A DNA stretch of 64,000 nucleotides, taken from the NCBI RefSeq assembly GCF_008801835.1, contig NZ_VZOW01000022.1, forward strand, positions 24,350-88,349. The letters run 5' to 3'. This document shows positions 34,905-43,363 of the stretch, one piece after another (position 1 is the stretch's first letter; the number at the start of each line of letters is the position of its first letter). This DNA comes from Cupriavidus pauculus (GTDB lineage: Bacteria; Pseudomonadota; Gammaproteobacteria; Burkholderiales; Burkholderiaceae). The notes under the pieces were generated by a model. The model did not search any database, had not been told where the DNA came from, and saw only the letters and a program-made list of their open reading frames with translations. The position numbers were made by a program, and so were the translations under genes.

Positions 34905-35353
34905 GTTCGCTCCTACGGCCCAGCCGCTGATCGTGTCCCCTGCGCGGCGGCGACCGGCAAGGTCGACCGCCTGGCAATCATCCAACTGCTCCCAGCGGCG
35001 ATGGGCGCACGTTGCCTGCGCCAAGACGATGGTATCGGCTCGGTCAATACAGCGCTGTGAAAAGATATAAACGCGCGTCTGCGTGGCGGGGACGTCGGAC
35101 GCAGAGACTATCGCAAAGGTAGTCGAGGTTGTCGCTACGGTCGTCGCACCGCGCGCGGCAAATTCGTGGCGAAAATTGGGAAGCCATTTTCGGTGTTGAT
35201 GATGCAGGTGGAGATCGTTTCGACTTATTCAGTAGATGAGTAATGATTTCGAACAGAATGCATCAAAAAGTCTTCCGACGAATGATCCGGAAAATGCGGT
35301 GTCCACGCGGCAGTGCCGCGGGTCCGAGCGTCCCATGGGCAAGGGGCGATATG

Positions 35354-35379
35354 GCGTATACGCCGTATACGTATACGCG
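35354..35379. repeat. Cluster of GTATAC-centred palindromes
   Basis: Three GTATAC cores in 26 bp: GCGTATACGC followed by CGTATACGTATACGCG. The same core recurs as CACGTATACGT around the repA-promoter iteron and twice inside the origin. Confidence 0.6.
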
Positions 35380-35540
35380 TTGCGCGTCGGCGACCATTCG
35401 CCACCAGCCCGGAGAACAGGTGCCGAGTGCGCCGGAAAATTTGCGGAGCGTACTCAATGCTGCGTATAAATTTCCTTTTAAATCAATGCGCCAGAAAGAC
35501 CGATACACATCGATGCATTTGCCCGGATTGGCGTGCCAAT

Positions 35541-35756
35541 TTAGCCCTGATTGCGGATCGGAGCGACATCTGAGCGCACAGTGATGACGACGGCGGGGCC
35601 TGGCACTTCGACCCTCTCGAAAGTGGCGCGAATAATGTGGGCGCAGTCGGGACACTTGAAGGGATGAATGACGGGCAGGCTCAAAACGGCTTCAACATTC
35701 GTTTGCTTGATTGCCTGCGATGCGGCGTGCCGTCGATCATTTTGGTTGGTCGGCAT
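35541..35756 (-). CDS. Possible small zinc-ribbon-like protein
   Basis: The 71-residue frame has HPFKCPDCAHIIRATFERVEVPGPAVVITV, i.e. one CxxC and beta-rich texture. No good ribosome binding site precedes the ATG at 35756 and codon use is atypical. It may be a remnant or chance ORF. Confidence 0.25.
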   Translation of the reverse strand: MPTNQNDRRHAASQAIKQTNVEAVLSLPVIHPFKCPDCAHIIRATFERVEVPGPAVVITVRSDVAPIRNQG

Positions 35757-36464
35757 TAGGTGGAGAGCAGTTGGGACGTGCTCTGGGCTGCGATGCAGGG
35801 ACGGCTCCGGGGTTGCCTCGGAGGCGACTAATTGGGGGCGGTGACGGGCCTGTGTGTCGCGCATGGATCGGTGAAAGGCCGTCAGCGGCGGCGACGGCGT
35901 GCCGGCTGAACGTCGGCGCGAATACGGCAGGGTTATTCGGCGGCGTGATATCCGTTGGTTTTGGAGGGAAAGCGCATACGAGGGATTTGCGCGGTTTGAG
36001 ATTTGCTCGGTCGACCAGCCCGGGTGAGGTCGGCTTTAAGTCTGGTCACAGGGATAGGAACAGCGCGGCAGGCACCCCGAGGGTTGCGACGCAACTGGCC
36101 GGTGGAGGTCATTGCATCGCGATCGGCCGCCGAACGGTGCCCTTCGGCTCCGACCCAGTTCGCCCTTCTGTGGCCAATTTGCCCCAAACTCGCCCGGATA
36201 GGCATTTGCGGGCGCGTGCGTCGGTGGTATGCTCCGCGTGCGGCACGATTACAAAATAATTTACATTGCATTTGGATATGCAGAACCGGCCGGTTGAGAT
36301 CGAGCGACATTTTTTTCGGTTGTAATTCAGTCACTTACGTACAGGCGGCATGTGGCGCGGACGTTGCGCCAAACGGGCCTGCCGGGCGCCGCTTTTGATC
36401 GGGGTAGTCGCGTTGCGCGAGGCGCACGTCCTGGACGAAGTAATTTTCTAAGCACTTTATATCG

Positions 36465-38132
36465 ATGGCCGACGAGCGCGATACCCTTGCCGCGACCAAG
36501 CTGACCCGGACGGAATTTGCCGTCGTGCGTGCCTATGCGCAGGGCATGCGCCCCGTCGATATCGCCAATCGCTACCTTGTCGATCCCGACGACGACGACG
36601 TGCTGACCGAGCATCAGGCGGTGCAGCGGATCCTGGCACTGCGCGACCGGCTGGTGCAGTTTGCGCTCCAGCACGATCGGCCCGACATCGCCGAGATGTT
36701 CGAGGCGCTTCGCGGGCGGTCCGACAGCGGCATCACCCGTCGGGTCGACGCGTTGTCGTCGATCGAACAACTCGGGCAGGGGCGCCCGCTGCCAACACAT
36801 CAGGTGTCGCTGTGGTTCGGGCCGAATCTGGCGCGGCGTCTGGTCGCCGCCAACATTCGCACCATTGCCGACCTGGTGGCGCTGGCGAACCGACGGGGCA
36901 CCAGTTGGTGGCGGCATGTGCCCCGCGTCGGGATGCAGTCGGCGGAGACGATTTTGCGTTGGCTGCGACAGCAACAGCCGCAGCTCGGCACGGAAGTGCG
37001 CCCGTATGTAGTTTCCCCGTCACGAATAGTGGATATTAAGCCACTTTATGCCGCCCCTTTATCGCCTTCCATGCGGCAGCCGCTGCCATTCGAGCTGATG
37101 CAGCCGCCGTCGGGCACGGCGGTATGGGAAGTAGAGTTGGCGGCGGATCTGGCGCTTGTGCAGGGGTGGCTGGGGTGCAGGCAATCCAGCCTGAATACCT
37201 GGAAAAGCTACCGCCGAGAGGCGGAGCGGCTGGTGCTGTGGGCCACGCGGCAGCGACGATCGCTACGAAGTCTGACGGCCGACGATTTGCTCGCGTACCA
37301 GTCTTTCCTTGCCAATCCGCAACCAGCGGCGTTCTGGTGCGGGCCGTCGAGCGCGCGAGATCGCGAGCACTGGCGGCCTTTCGAAGGTCCGCTTCGATCC
37401 AGTTCCTGCGACGCAGCGTTGAGGGTCGTTCGCAGCCTGCTGCGGACGATTCGCGCCGAAGGTCCGGTCAGGCGAGGCCGGGCTGCACGGCGTTTTGGCG
37501 AGCCGGATGTCGGAGAATCGATCGCGGCGCTCGGCGCGGCAGGGGGCGCGTCGATGGGCGGAGAATCATCGGATTTGGCGCAAAGCGTACCCAATGCTGC
37601 GAGCGAATCGCAGGCTATCGAACGTTTTCTGATGTGGCTGGCCGACGATGGAAACGACGGCTCTCCTCGCCAGCGCGCCGCATTGGCGGCGGCGCTATTG
37701 GTAGCGCGTCATGGTGTTTGCATCGCCACGCTGCCGTTGCTGACGCTTGCGCATGTGGAAGCGACGGATGATGGATGGCGGTTAAGTCCAGCTGGCGAGC
37801 GTGCGTCGTCCGAAGAGGAGATCGCGCTGTCGGGCGATGTCTGGACCGCGCTTTGCGCGCATTGGAATGATCGCGGTGTCGCCTGGGATCGCCATGTCGC
37901 GCATTGGCGCGGCGATACCGCGTTGCTGGCGCCGGCGGGATTTCCCGACACGCGGCGGGGACGGGCCAAGCGCTTGCGCGCAACAGCCGGCTATGCGGCC
38001 AGCGGTCTGGATCAGTTGTTGCGCGCAAGCTGGCGGCGTTTCGCATCGCTGCACGCGGATGTGCCCAGCGCGTTCACCCCCGGCATGCTCAAGCGCGCTG
38101 GTGCTCCGTCGACCGGGTCGGCGCCGGGATAG
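36465..38132 (+). CDS. Degenerate tyrosine-recombinase-like protein of the replicon core
   Basis: The 555-residue protein has an N-terminal unknown region (1-200), a SAM-like core-binding domain (SSLNTWKSYRREAERLVLWATRQRRSLRSLTADDLLAYQSFL, ~235-285) and a C-terminal integrase-fold part (~375-540). Box I reads LLVARHGVCIATLPLLTLAHVE, with Cys where the catalytic Arg (GLR) is expected; no HxxR box II and no catalytic Tyr are visible. It is therefore probably a DNA-binding but non-cleaving protein. It converges on parB with 17 bp between stops. No clear Shine-Dalgarno; TTTATAT lies just before the ATG. Confidence 0.7.
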   Translation: MADERDTLAATKLTRTEFAVVRAYAQGMRPVDIANRYLVDPDDDDVLTEHQAVQRILALRDRLVQFALQHDRPDIAEMFEALRGRSDSGITRRVDALSSIEQLGQGRPLPTHQVSLWFGPNLARRLVAANIRTIADLVALANRRGTSWWRHVPRVGMQSAETILRWLRQQQPQLGTEVRPYVVSPSRIVDIKPLYAAPLSPSMRQPLPFELMQPPSGTAVWEVELAADLALVQGWLGCRQSSLNTWKSYRREAERLVLWATRQRRSLRSLTADDLLAYQSFLANPQPAAFWCGPSSARDREHWRPFEGPLRSSSCDAALRVVRSLLRTIRAEGPVRRGRAARRFGEPDVGESIAALGAAGGASMGGESSDLAQSVPNAASESQAIERFLMWLADDGNDGSPRQRAALAAALLVARHGVCIATLPLLTLAHVEATDDGWRLSPAGERASSEEEIALSGDVWTALCAHWNDRGVAWDRHVAHWRGDTALLAPAGFPDTRRGRAKRLRATAGYAASGLDQLLRASWRRFASLHADVPSAFTPGMLKRAGAPSTGSAPG

Positions 38133-38149
38133 GGCGCCGGTGGTCACGG

Positions 38150-39166
38150 CTAGATCAGGGTCTTGTCGAGCCCAAAGCGCGACTTGAGAACTTCCACAAG
38201 ATCTTCGCGTGCGTTGCGATCGGACAATTGCACGTCCAGCATCACGCGCCCCGAGTCCCACTCCTTGATCGTGCCAAGCAGCTGGCCCGATTCCGTTCGG
38301 ATCTTGTATTGCCGGCTGATTTCCTTGACCTTGCGTGATTTGCCGTCCTGGGCCTGTTTGCGGATCGCTTCGACTTCGCGGCTGGAGAGCCCATCGTTCA
38401 TGATCCGCGTGGCCAGATCACGGGTGCGGTCTTCGCCGGCGATCTTGCAGTACAACGTCAGTTCGTAGCCGGCCGCGATGCCGATGGCGCTCGGCCGTTC
38501 TCGCATCACCGCGATCACCGATTCCGGCAGTTTGAGCAGCGCGAGCGTCTTGTTGACCGTGCCCGCCGACATGCCCGTGAGTTCGCAAATGTCCTCTTCC
38601 TTGAGCACCTTGCCTTCGTCCAGCAGCTGCCGCCAGGCGATGGCGTTGTCGAGCGCCGACTGATCGGAGCGCTGTTCGTTCAGCAGGAACGACAGTCGGT
38701 AGAAATCGAGGTCGCTGAGATCGTCCTCGATAAAGCATTCCATATCGAGCTTGCCGGCCGAAGCCAAAGCGCGCTTGCGATAGTGCCCGTCGATCAGGAT
38801 GTAGTGCCCCGGCCGCGTGGGATCCGGTGCCGCCAGACCCGGCGTCTTTTGGCCATGCGTGGCGATCGAAGCGGCTCGTTCCTGTACCACGGCGGGGTCG
38901 TAGATCCGGCGCGCATTGAACGGGTTGTCGTGCAGTTGCGTGAGCGGGATGCGGATCAACTGGCGGCCCTGCTCCGCCGCAGCGCCACTTTCAGCGCTGA
39001 AAGTGCCGACTGCCTGGCCGTTCCGCTGGTTCTGCAGCAGCCCGTTTGGATGTTCCGACAGCGCAGCTTCGGCGCGCGCAAAGCGGTCCAGGGCGTCGTT
39101 GCGGGTCTTTTCCGCGGCCATGCCGGCCAACATGCCAGCCTTCAGGCTTTTCAATTTCGTTGCCAT
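38150..39166 (-). CDS. parB: ParB-family chromid partition protein
   Basis: The 338-residue ParB/Spo0J-type protein has an N-terminal ParB/CTPase domain (IPLTQLHDNPFNARRIYD; GHYILIDGHYRKRALASAG) and a central HTH (EEDICELTGMSAGTVNKTLALLKLP, ~180-210). The C-terminal part should dimerise. It spreads from parS and works with ParA to segregate the replicon. The start is 5 bp after the parA stop. A 20-bp perfect palindrome lies inside the coding region at 38986-39005 and is a candidate parS. Confidence 0.93.
   Translation of the reverse strand: MATKLKSLKAGMLAGMAAEKTRNDALDRFARAEAALSEHPNGLLQNQRNGQAVGTFSAESGAAAEQGRQLIRIPLTQLHDNPFNARRIYDPAVVQERAASIATHGQKTPGLAAPDPTRPGHYILIDGHYRKRALASAGKLDMECFIEDDLSDLDFYRLSFLLNEQRSDQSALDNAIAWRQLLDEGKVLKEEDICELTGMSAGTVNKTLALLKLPESVIAVMRERPSAIGIAAGYELTLYCKIAGEDRTRDLATRIMNDGLSSREVEAIRKQAQDGKSRKVKEISRQYKIRTESGQLLGTIKEWDSGRVMLDVQLSDRNAREDLVEVLKSRFGLDKTLI
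38986..39005. other. parS: Candidate parS site 1 (inside parB)
   Basis: CACTTTCAGCGCTGAAAGTG is a perfect 20-bp palindrome. Its 18-19-bp core recurs immediately upstream of parA. It differs from the universal chromosome 1-type parS (GTTTCACGTGAAAC), as expected for a chromid-specific ParB. Confidence 0.7.
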
Positions 39167-39171
39167 TCGTA

Positions 39172-39828
39172 TTACTCAATCAAGGACAGCACTTCATCCA
39201 CCATCATGTCCACCTCCTGGATGGCCTCGCGCGCGCCCGGCACGCCGTGCACGGTGCAGCCGATGGCCTGGCATTCGCGGAACGCCGAGCGAGACCCAAT
39301 CATCGAGTTCAGCAAGGGCACGTCGCCGTCGTCGCCCAGAATCTCGATCGCCTGACGCGCGATGGACACCCGTCGTTGGACCATATTGGCCATGACGCGG
39401 ATCTGTAGCGTTTCGTTTTGCACCTGGGCGTGCTGCGCCAGCGTCTTGGCCGCGACAGCCGCCCAAAGGTCTGGCGGCGAGGGCACGACGGGAATAATCG
39501 CCAGATCGGAGATGAGCAGCGCACTGGACGGCGCGGCGGAGTGCACCGCGGGCGGGCAGTCGACCAGGATGTAATCGTAGTCGTTCACAAACTTGCGGAC
39601 TTCGCGGTGCATGGCGCCTCCGGACGGCGCCAGCCCGATGACCGAAGCAGGAAATGGGCGGTCGTCGGTGGCCTGCGCAGCCCAGCGCGTAGCCGTGCCC
39701 TGTTCGTCCATATCCACCAGCATCGAGCGCGCGCCCCGCAGGCCAAGCGTGCCAGCCAGATGCATGCTGACGGTAGTCTTCCCGCAGCCGCCCTTCTGGT
39801 TGAAAACGGTGATGATTTTTGCTGCCAC
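39172..39828 (-). CDS. parA: ParA-family partition ATPase
   Basis: The 218-residue deviant-Walker ATPase has FNQKGGCGKTTVSMHLA (Walker A with signature Lys), LVDMDEQGTATRW and YILVDCPPAVHSA (Walker B). It lacks the N-terminal HTH of type Ia ParA proteins, so autoregulation would need ParB or another protein. First gene of parAB; a candidate parS lies 9 bp upstream of the start. It uses the nucleoid-bound ATP form to move ParB-parS complexes. Confidence 0.94.
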   Translation of the reverse strand: MAAKIITVFNQKGGCGKTTVSMHLAGTLGLRGARSMLVDMDEQGTATRWAAQATDDRPFPASVIGLAPSGGAMHREVRKFVNDYDYILVDCPPAVHSAAPSSALLISDLAIIPVVPSPPDLWAAVAAKTLAQHAQVQNETLQIRVMANMVQRRVSIARQAIEILGDDGDVPLLNSMIGSRSAFRECQAIGCTVHGVPGAREAIQEVDMMVDEVLSLIE

Positions 39829-39836
39829 TACGGCCT

Positions 39837-39856
39837 CACTTTCAGCGCTGAAAGCG
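39837..39856. other. parS: Candidate parS site 2 (parA promoter)
   Basis: CACTTTCAGCGCTGAAAGCG matches site 1 at 19 of 20 bases, with an 18-bp palindromic core less one base. Lying 9 bp before the parA ATG, it could both mark the centromere and repress parAB through ParB binding. Confidence 0.7.
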
Positions 39857-40226
39857 CGAATGATGATGTTCAGTTAAGGCGAAACTTTAGCCAAATCGAC
39901 CGTGCGCTACAACTCATTTTTTAAAATTCAAATTGATGTAAAACATCGCCCTACGGAGGGCTGCCCAGTGCAGGAGCGGCCAGATTCCAACGCGTGGGCT
40001 ATTGCGGGATTCTTCTTCTTGAAAAGCGGTAGAGAAAGCGCCTAAAGTAAGAGCAGTGCGCATTACGCCGCACATGACACCGCAACACAATGTGGTTATG
40101 ATGCCCGCTACAGTCGAGTCAAGTCGTGTCAACCTCGTTGGCTTCCGTTCGGTATCTACGAGACTTCAGCGTGCTTGAACGGTTGTTTGCGTTGTGTAAA
40201 CGAACTTGCTTCGAAAGGAAATTCTT
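39857..40226. promoter_or_regulatory. AT-rich divergent region parAB / csp
   Basis: About 370 bp carrying the promoters of parAB (minus) and the cold-shock gene (plus). It contains the AT-richest stretch of the core (CATTTTTTAAAATTCAAATTG, ~39916-39936) and TTGAACG...GTGTAAAC near 40177. A long 5' leader for the csp gene is plausible. Confidence 0.5.
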
Positions 40227-40430
40227 ATGGCAACCGGTACGGTCAAGTGGTTCAACGAGACCAAGGGTTTCGGCTTCATTACTCCGGATGATGGCGGTGC
40301 GGATCTGTTCGCCCACTTCTCCGAGATTCAGGGTTCGGGCTTCAAGACCCTGAAGGATGGTCAGCGCGTGACGTTCGAAGTGAAGCAGGGCCCGAAGGGT
40401 CTGCAAGCTTCGGCCATCAAGCCGGCCTGA
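40227..40430 (+). CDS. CspA-family cold-shock protein (left flank copy)
   Basis: The 67-residue protein MATGTVKWFNETKGFGFITPDDGGADLFAHFSEIQ carries RNP1 (KGFGFI) and RNP2 (DLFAHF) and has the full family length. The ATG at 40227 follows AAAGGAAA; an upstream in-frame ATG is not needed. It is a single-strand nucleic-acid binding chaperone, followed by a strong terminator. With 43364-43567 it frames the repA-iteron region, the two genes pointing at each other. Confidence 0.95.
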   Translation: MATGTVKWFNETKGFGFITPDDGGADLFAHFSEIQGSGFKTLKDGQRVTFEVKQGPKGLQASAIKPA

Positions 40431-40483
40431 AGCGAACCACCGATATCTCCGGGCTGTCTGCAGGCTGACTGACCGGTAGAGCG

Positions 40484-40513
40484 AAAAAGGCAAGCATCGT
40501 GCTTGCCTTTTTT
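40484..40513 (+). terminator. Terminator of the left csp gene / bidirectional with repA
   Basis: AAAAAGGCAAGCA (40484-40496) pairs perfectly with TGCTTGCCTTTTT (40500-40512) around a 3-nt loop; A and T tracts on both sides allow use from both strands. repA ends at 40546 on the minus strand. Confidence 0.88.
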
Positions 40514-40545
40514 GTTATCCGCCCACACTCGGCGCCGCCGCGGCG

Positions 40546-41646
40546 TCAGCCCAGCTTGCGCACGCTGGTACGGGACGGCTGCAGGATCAGCGCCTTCGAG
40601 GAATCGGCATCGACCTTGGCGCCCGGATAAACGACCAGCACGTCTTTGAGCGCCTTGCGGAACAGCGCGCGGAACTTGCGTTCACTCTCGGTTTCGGTGC
40701 CGAACTGCATCTGCAGCGCTTCCCAGGGGATCTCGGTGCGGCGCTGGATCGTGAAGAAGCGGTAGGTCAGCCACGAATACACGTCCAGGGCGAAAGGCGA
40801 CTGCTTGAGTGCCTTCAGCGCGCGCATATCCACAGGCACCGGCCGATTCACAAGCTCGTTGAAGAACGGCTCGGACAACACCACAAAGCTCTCGAACATC
40901 GAACCCTGGCCCGGTTGCATAGGGTCCCACCACGTCGAGAGCTGATCGGCCAGCAGATAGCCCACACGATCAATCGAAAGCGGCTCGTGATTGGGCGCCT
41001 GGTTGGGCACTGGCGTCGATTTGTTCTGCACGATGGCAATCGTGGCCGAGAACAGACGGATCATCTGCTGGCGAACGAGCGTCATCGTCCCCCGCTTGCC
41101 GCCAGTGGCCATCGGAATGCCAAGGTTGTACATGAACTCGGACAAGGAATTGCCCAGCGAGATACGACGGTCCTCGACCGTTCCAGTGAACTCGCCGCGC
41201 TTTTTCTTGGCCATGATCTCCTTGCCGATCCAGGCCAGCATCAGACGCGGATAGGAGCCGTAGGGATAACCCAGCGATACCGTTTCGGATACCAGCTTCT
41301 GGCGCCCGTTCGACGCGCGTTCGGAACGCTGCTGCGTGAAGTAGCCAGGCTGAATCATCAACGAAATGTTTCCGCTGGTGCGCGTCCAGACCGGCGGCGC
41401 ACCCTTGGGCGCGCGATAGGGCAGCGTCACCTGTACGCTTGCGCGGCTAAGGAAGCCGACTTCCCCGCTTTGCCAGGCGTCTTCCCGTTCCATCGCCTGG
41501 GCTTCGTCGAAGAGGCGCTGGAATTTCTCGGATGGGACGAGGACGTTCTCGTTGCCGGGAACGATGATGCGAGACGGCTCCGTGTCCCCTTCCGGGGCAG
41601 AGCGATCCTCCTCGATGGCCATAGAGCGTTTGATCGGCATATGCAT
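40546..41646 (-). CDS. repA: RepA replication initiator of the chromid
   Basis: The 366-residue protein belongs to the plasmid RepA (RepA_C) type used by Burkholderiaceae secondary chromosomes. It has winged-helix-like segments (YPRLMLAWIGKEIMAKKKRGEF; LGNSLSEFMYNLGIP; RALKALKQSPFALDVYSWLTYRFF) and a conserved C-terminal LKDVLVVYPGAKVD. It should bind the iterons at 42.0-43.05 kb and open the origin. Start at 41646 or 41640 (two in-frame ATGs); no clear Shine-Dalgarno, and GGGT-N8-ACCC overlaps the initiation region, so translation may be weak or controlled. An operator-like inverted repeat with an iteron is upstream. Confidence 0.92.
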   Translation of the reverse strand: MHMPIKRSMAIEEDRSAPEGDTEPSRIIVPGNENVLVPSEKFQRLFDEAQAMEREDAWQSGEVGFLSRASVQVTLPYRAPKGAPPVWTRTSGNISLMIQPGYFTQQRSERASNGRQKLVSETVSLGYPYGSYPRLMLAWIGKEIMAKKKRGEFTGTVEDRRISLGNSLSEFMYNLGIPMATGGKRGTMTLVRQQMIRLFSATIAIVQNKSTPVPNQAPNHEPLSIDRVGYLLADQLSTWWDPMQPGQGSMFESFVVLSEPFFNELVNRPVPVDMRALKALKQSPFALDVYSWLTYRFFTIQRRTEIPWEALQMQFGTETESERKFRALFRKALKDVLVVYPGAKVDADSSKALILQPSRTSVRKLG

Positions 41647-41677
41647 GGGTTTCGGATTACCCGCCTTTTTACGCGAT

Positions 41678-41717
41678 CACGTATACGTTGTCACGCAGAA
41701 ACGGGTACGTATACGTG
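41678..41717. promoter_or_regulatory. repA operator: inverted repeat enclosing one iteron
   Basis: CACGTATACGT (41678-41688) and ACGTATACGTG (41707-41717) are perfect inverted repeats 18 bp apart. A consensus iteron in reverse orientation (41694-41709) lies between and partly over the right arm. Located 32-71 bp before the repA ATG, this is a likely site of RepA autoregulation. Confidence 0.7.
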
Positions 41718-42005
41718 CTTTCGGCTATTTCTGCGCGGTTGTCAGCGCGTGCTTGCTGCCGACTTGCGTTCTGGCCCGCGCCGTGGCTGGCCGCCCGATG
41801 TCTTTTTCTTGCAAGCCGATTGTGTTGATGGCCGGTATTTCCGGCGATTGGCGAGATGGCTGCCATACGGTGGGCAACCCTGTGGGGTTGTCCACGGTTG
41901 GCGGCACATCCACTACAAGTAAACGATACCGATACGGGTTAACTACTCGTAAACCGTATACGGAGCGATCGCGCCATTGATTTGAAAGGACTTCTTACCC
42001 CTCGC

Positions 42006-42110
42006 CGTACCCGATTCTGCGCGCAAACGTACCCGTTTCTGCGACCGGCCGAACCTGAATCTGCGACAGACCGAACCCGTTTCAGCGACGGCGGCGAACC
42101 CTGATCTGCG
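42006..42110 (+). repeat. Phased tandem iteron array (5 units, 22-bp period)
   Basis: Iteron-like 16-mers start at 42006, 42028, 42050, 42072 and 42095, i.e. every 22-23 bp or two helical turns, all on one face of the helix. The first two fit the consensus CGTACCCGWTTCTGCG; the last three are degenerate (CGAACC..., one with TTCAGCG). This is the part of the origin nearest repA. GGGATAAC (42111) and TTTTCCACAG (42137) nearby resemble DnaA boxes. Confidence 0.8.
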
Positions 42111-42161
42111 GGGATAACTCACGGATTCCACAGGCTTTTCCACAGCCGGACGGGCTCCAGG

Positions 42162-43046
42162 CGTACCCGATTCTGCGCAAGGTAGCTCAAAGCGGCATCG
42201 ATCACATGCCGTAAAGCGTTCACGGGCTTGCCGCAGGCCCCTTATCCACGCAGAAACAGGTACGGAGAAACCATTGGCAGCGGCTGCGCCGCGCCGATGC
42301 GTACCTATTTCTGCGTCACAAAGCCCCCAAACCGTACCCGATTCTGCGGAAAATGGCTTGAACGCCCGAATCCCCCGTAAACGTACCCATTTCTGCGGCG
42401 TACCTGTTTCTGCGAAGTGTCCGGTACACCGCAGCGAACCTCGCGGCGTACCCAATTCTGCGCGCCCACAGGACAGCGGGCTTCAGCCAGCCGTACCCGT
42501 TTCTGCGCCGCGTGTGCGGTCGTGGATGTCACGTCGAGATCGGCGCCCACGTATACGCGTGCGCCTGCCCTAAGCAAGCACCAACTTTCGACCCGCGCCT
42601 GGAAATCGGTTTCCAAATTCAGGCGTACCCAGTTCTGCGTGCGCTGGATGTATACCGAGAGGTGAAAATTCCCGGGCCACTATCGGTCCGCTGCATAGCG
42701 TACCTATTTCTGCGCGCCAACCCGGTTAACTACCGTACCCGTTTCTGCGCCGTGGTCGCGTGGCTCGCTACGTATACGTGCGCCGCGCGGCTTGCGTACT
42801 CGTTTCTGCGGGGATAACCGGTATGCCTAAATATCGCGCGGGATAAGTCGACTCGAGGGCGCTGGCCCATCTGCATTGGGAGGCAAAAACGGCTCGGGGC
42901 GTACCCATTTCTGCGGCCGCCTGAGTCACAGCAGATTGCTGCGCCGCCGCGGACGCGCCCCCAAGCGTACCTATTTCTGCGTGCCAAATCGGCTCCAGAG
43001 GCGTTGTCGCAGCGCCGCACGAAGGCGATGCGTACCCGTTTCTGCG
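42162..43046. repeat. oriC2: Chromid origin: scattered iteron field
   Basis: Fifteen further iterons, consensus CGTACCYRWTTCTGCG, start at 42162, 42249 (reverse), 42300, 42333, 42382, 42399, 42447, 42492, 42624, 42699, 42734, 42795, 42900, 42966 and 43031. Most differ from the dispersed consensus at one to three positions; only 42492, 42734 and 43031 are exact. A DnaA-box-like TTATCCACG overlaps the reverse iteron at 42242. GTATAC palindromes occur at 42548 (CACGTATACGCGTG) and 42769. No protein gene is present. Confidence 0.88.
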
Positions 43047-43099
43047 TCGATTTGCGAGGCGCGGTTGGGGGGAGCCCGCAAACCGCATGGACATGAGCG

Positions 43100-43260
43100 G
43101 ACGGCGGGAATGGCTGCGCGGGGAAATCCAGAAGAACGGGAACCGAAAAACGACAGGAAAGCGAAGGAAAAAAGCGTAGGAAAAAGCGAAGGAAAACCCC
43201 GGGCGAAAGCGCTGGGATAAGCGGGGGGAAACGGAGCGGGAAAAGCGTAGGGAACGCCCC
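43100..43260 (+). repeat. Purine-rich tract with 12-mer repeats, possible unwinding element
   Basis: Right after the last iteron the plus strand becomes strongly purine-biased for ~150 bp. Three near-tandem units GCGAAGGAAAAAA, GCGTAGGAAAAA and GCGAAGGAAAAC fill 43161-43197, and GCGTAGGGAAC recurs at ~43246. Repeated 12-13-mers beside initiator sites are typical of origin unwinding regions; the GC content is higher than usual, so this is inference. Confidence 0.5.
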
Positions 43261-43291
43261 TCGGCGCGCCCCCACCTCCAACCAGACGAAA

Positions 43292-43319
43292 AAAAACCCG
43301 CCGGTGAGGGCGGGTTTTT
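43292..43319. terminator. Bidirectional terminator after the right csp gene
   Basis: AAAAACCCGCC (43292-43302) and GGCGGGTTTTT (43309-43319) pair perfectly around a 6-nt loop with A/T tracts on both sides. It ends the minus-strand csp transcript and insulates the origin. Confidence 0.9.
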
Positions 43320-43363
43320 GTAGCGTCGCGGCACGTCATGCAGACGTGCCGGGAGCCAGGTCT

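Larger units (their letters stand above)
34905..36464. other. Gene-poor left flank of the replication core
   Basis: About 1.5 kb with lower GC and no convincing gene except a weak small ORF (35541-35756). It contains a dense run of GTATAC-centred palindromes at 35354-35379, like those beside repA. The promoter of the integrase-like gene should be just left of 36465. Confidence 0.5.

Noticed and set aside
35236..35469. 77-residue plus-strand frame near the GTATAC cluster
   Set aside because: No ribosome binding site, and the sequence reads through the palindrome cluster (YGVYAVYVYA).
41720..41740. GGCTATTTCTGCG as another iteron
   Set aside because: Only the right half matches the consensus; the CGTACC half is absent.
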